Below, one piece after another: positions 5,142 through 5,251 of a stretch of 5,251 bases of DNA (its first letter is position 1; each line of letters starts with the position of its first letter). The stretch lies in assembly GCA_050747825.1 (NCBI GenBank), contig JBOGJG010000013.1, positions 1-5,251 of the forward strand. The letters run 5' to 3'. Made by a program: the position numbers and the translations under genes. Under the pieces are notes generated by a model. It was not told where the DNA came from and did not search any database. It saw nothing but the letters and a program-made list of their open reading frames with translations. The DNA comes from JBOGJG01 sp050747825 (GTDB taxonomy: Bacteria > Acidobacteriota > UBA6911 > RPQK01 > JBOGJG01).

Positions 5142-5251
5142 ATGTGTGACTATTCACTGGAAACGTATCGCAGCCGACCGGCGCAACTCGGCGAGAGATA
5201 TGAGACACATCAGTTCCAGAGCCGCAGCATCGGCTTCATTGCCCCCGGCGA
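5142..5251 (+). CDS. small conserved hypothetical protein, N-terminal part
   Basis: ATG at 5142 with GGAGG at 5132-5136 five bases ahead, a strong start signal; the window ends after 36 codons. The visible sequence is MCDYSLETYRSRPAQLGERY then ETHQFQSRSIGFIAPG. The opening MCDYSL, followed by RPA-x2-GERY-x-TH-F-S-SIG-x2-PG, resembles a conserved hypothetical protein that I recall as widespread in Bradyrhizobium. No function is known to me. The early Cys2 is a notable feature of the family. There is no signal peptide in the visible part. The remainder lies beyond the window, so length and integrity cannot be judged. Confidence 0.72.
   Translation, partial: MCDYSLETYRSRPAQLGERYETHQFQSRSIGFIAPG

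Overview
The window reads as a stretch of moderately GC-rich chromosome from an alphaproteobacterium, most likely Bradyrhizobium or a close relative. That placement is an inference. It rests on the pairing of a stand-alone 5'-3' exonuclease, an NDUFA9-like SDR protein and a DUF938 methyltransferase with several very small conserved hypothetical proteins of kinds I associate with Bradyrhizobium, and on one EcfG-like promoter candidate. No tRNA, rRNA, CRISPR array, insertion sequence or phage gene was seen.

Layout from left to right. Bases 2-244 (+) are the C-terminus of a 5'-3' exonuclease. It converges on an SDR / NDUFA9-like protein at 279-1217 (-). A divergent gap of about 190 bases then carries a good general-stress (EcfG-type) promoter candidate ahead of a small secreted protein rich in His, Arg and Tyr (1409-1690, +). 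An 80-residue protein with a likely zinc site follows (1919-2161, +). It converges on a 98-residue membrane-anchored protein (2293-2589, -). After a gap of 438 bases with no convincing gene comes a run of three very small plus-strand genes (3028-3189, 3199-3450, 3521-3730). The first of these encodes a 53-residue single-span membrane peptide with a Pro/Gln tail. They converge on a minus-strand pair: a 73-residue conserved protein (4549-4770) whose last bases overlap the start of a DUF938 SAM-dependent methyltransferase (3843-4556). A gap of 371 bases leads to the start of another small conserved gene (5142 onward, +), cut by the window end.

The genes do not form one obvious pathway. The two groupings that look operon-like are the minus-strand pair, which has an 8-base overlap typical of coupled translation, and the plus-strand trio of small proteins. 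No clearly new multi-gene system is visible. The most useful points for follow-up are the EcfG-like promoter, the apparent ATT start (or lost start codon) of the small gene before the methyltransferase, the FG-octad repeats in the secreted protein, and the sub-60-residue membrane peptide that automatic callers may miss.
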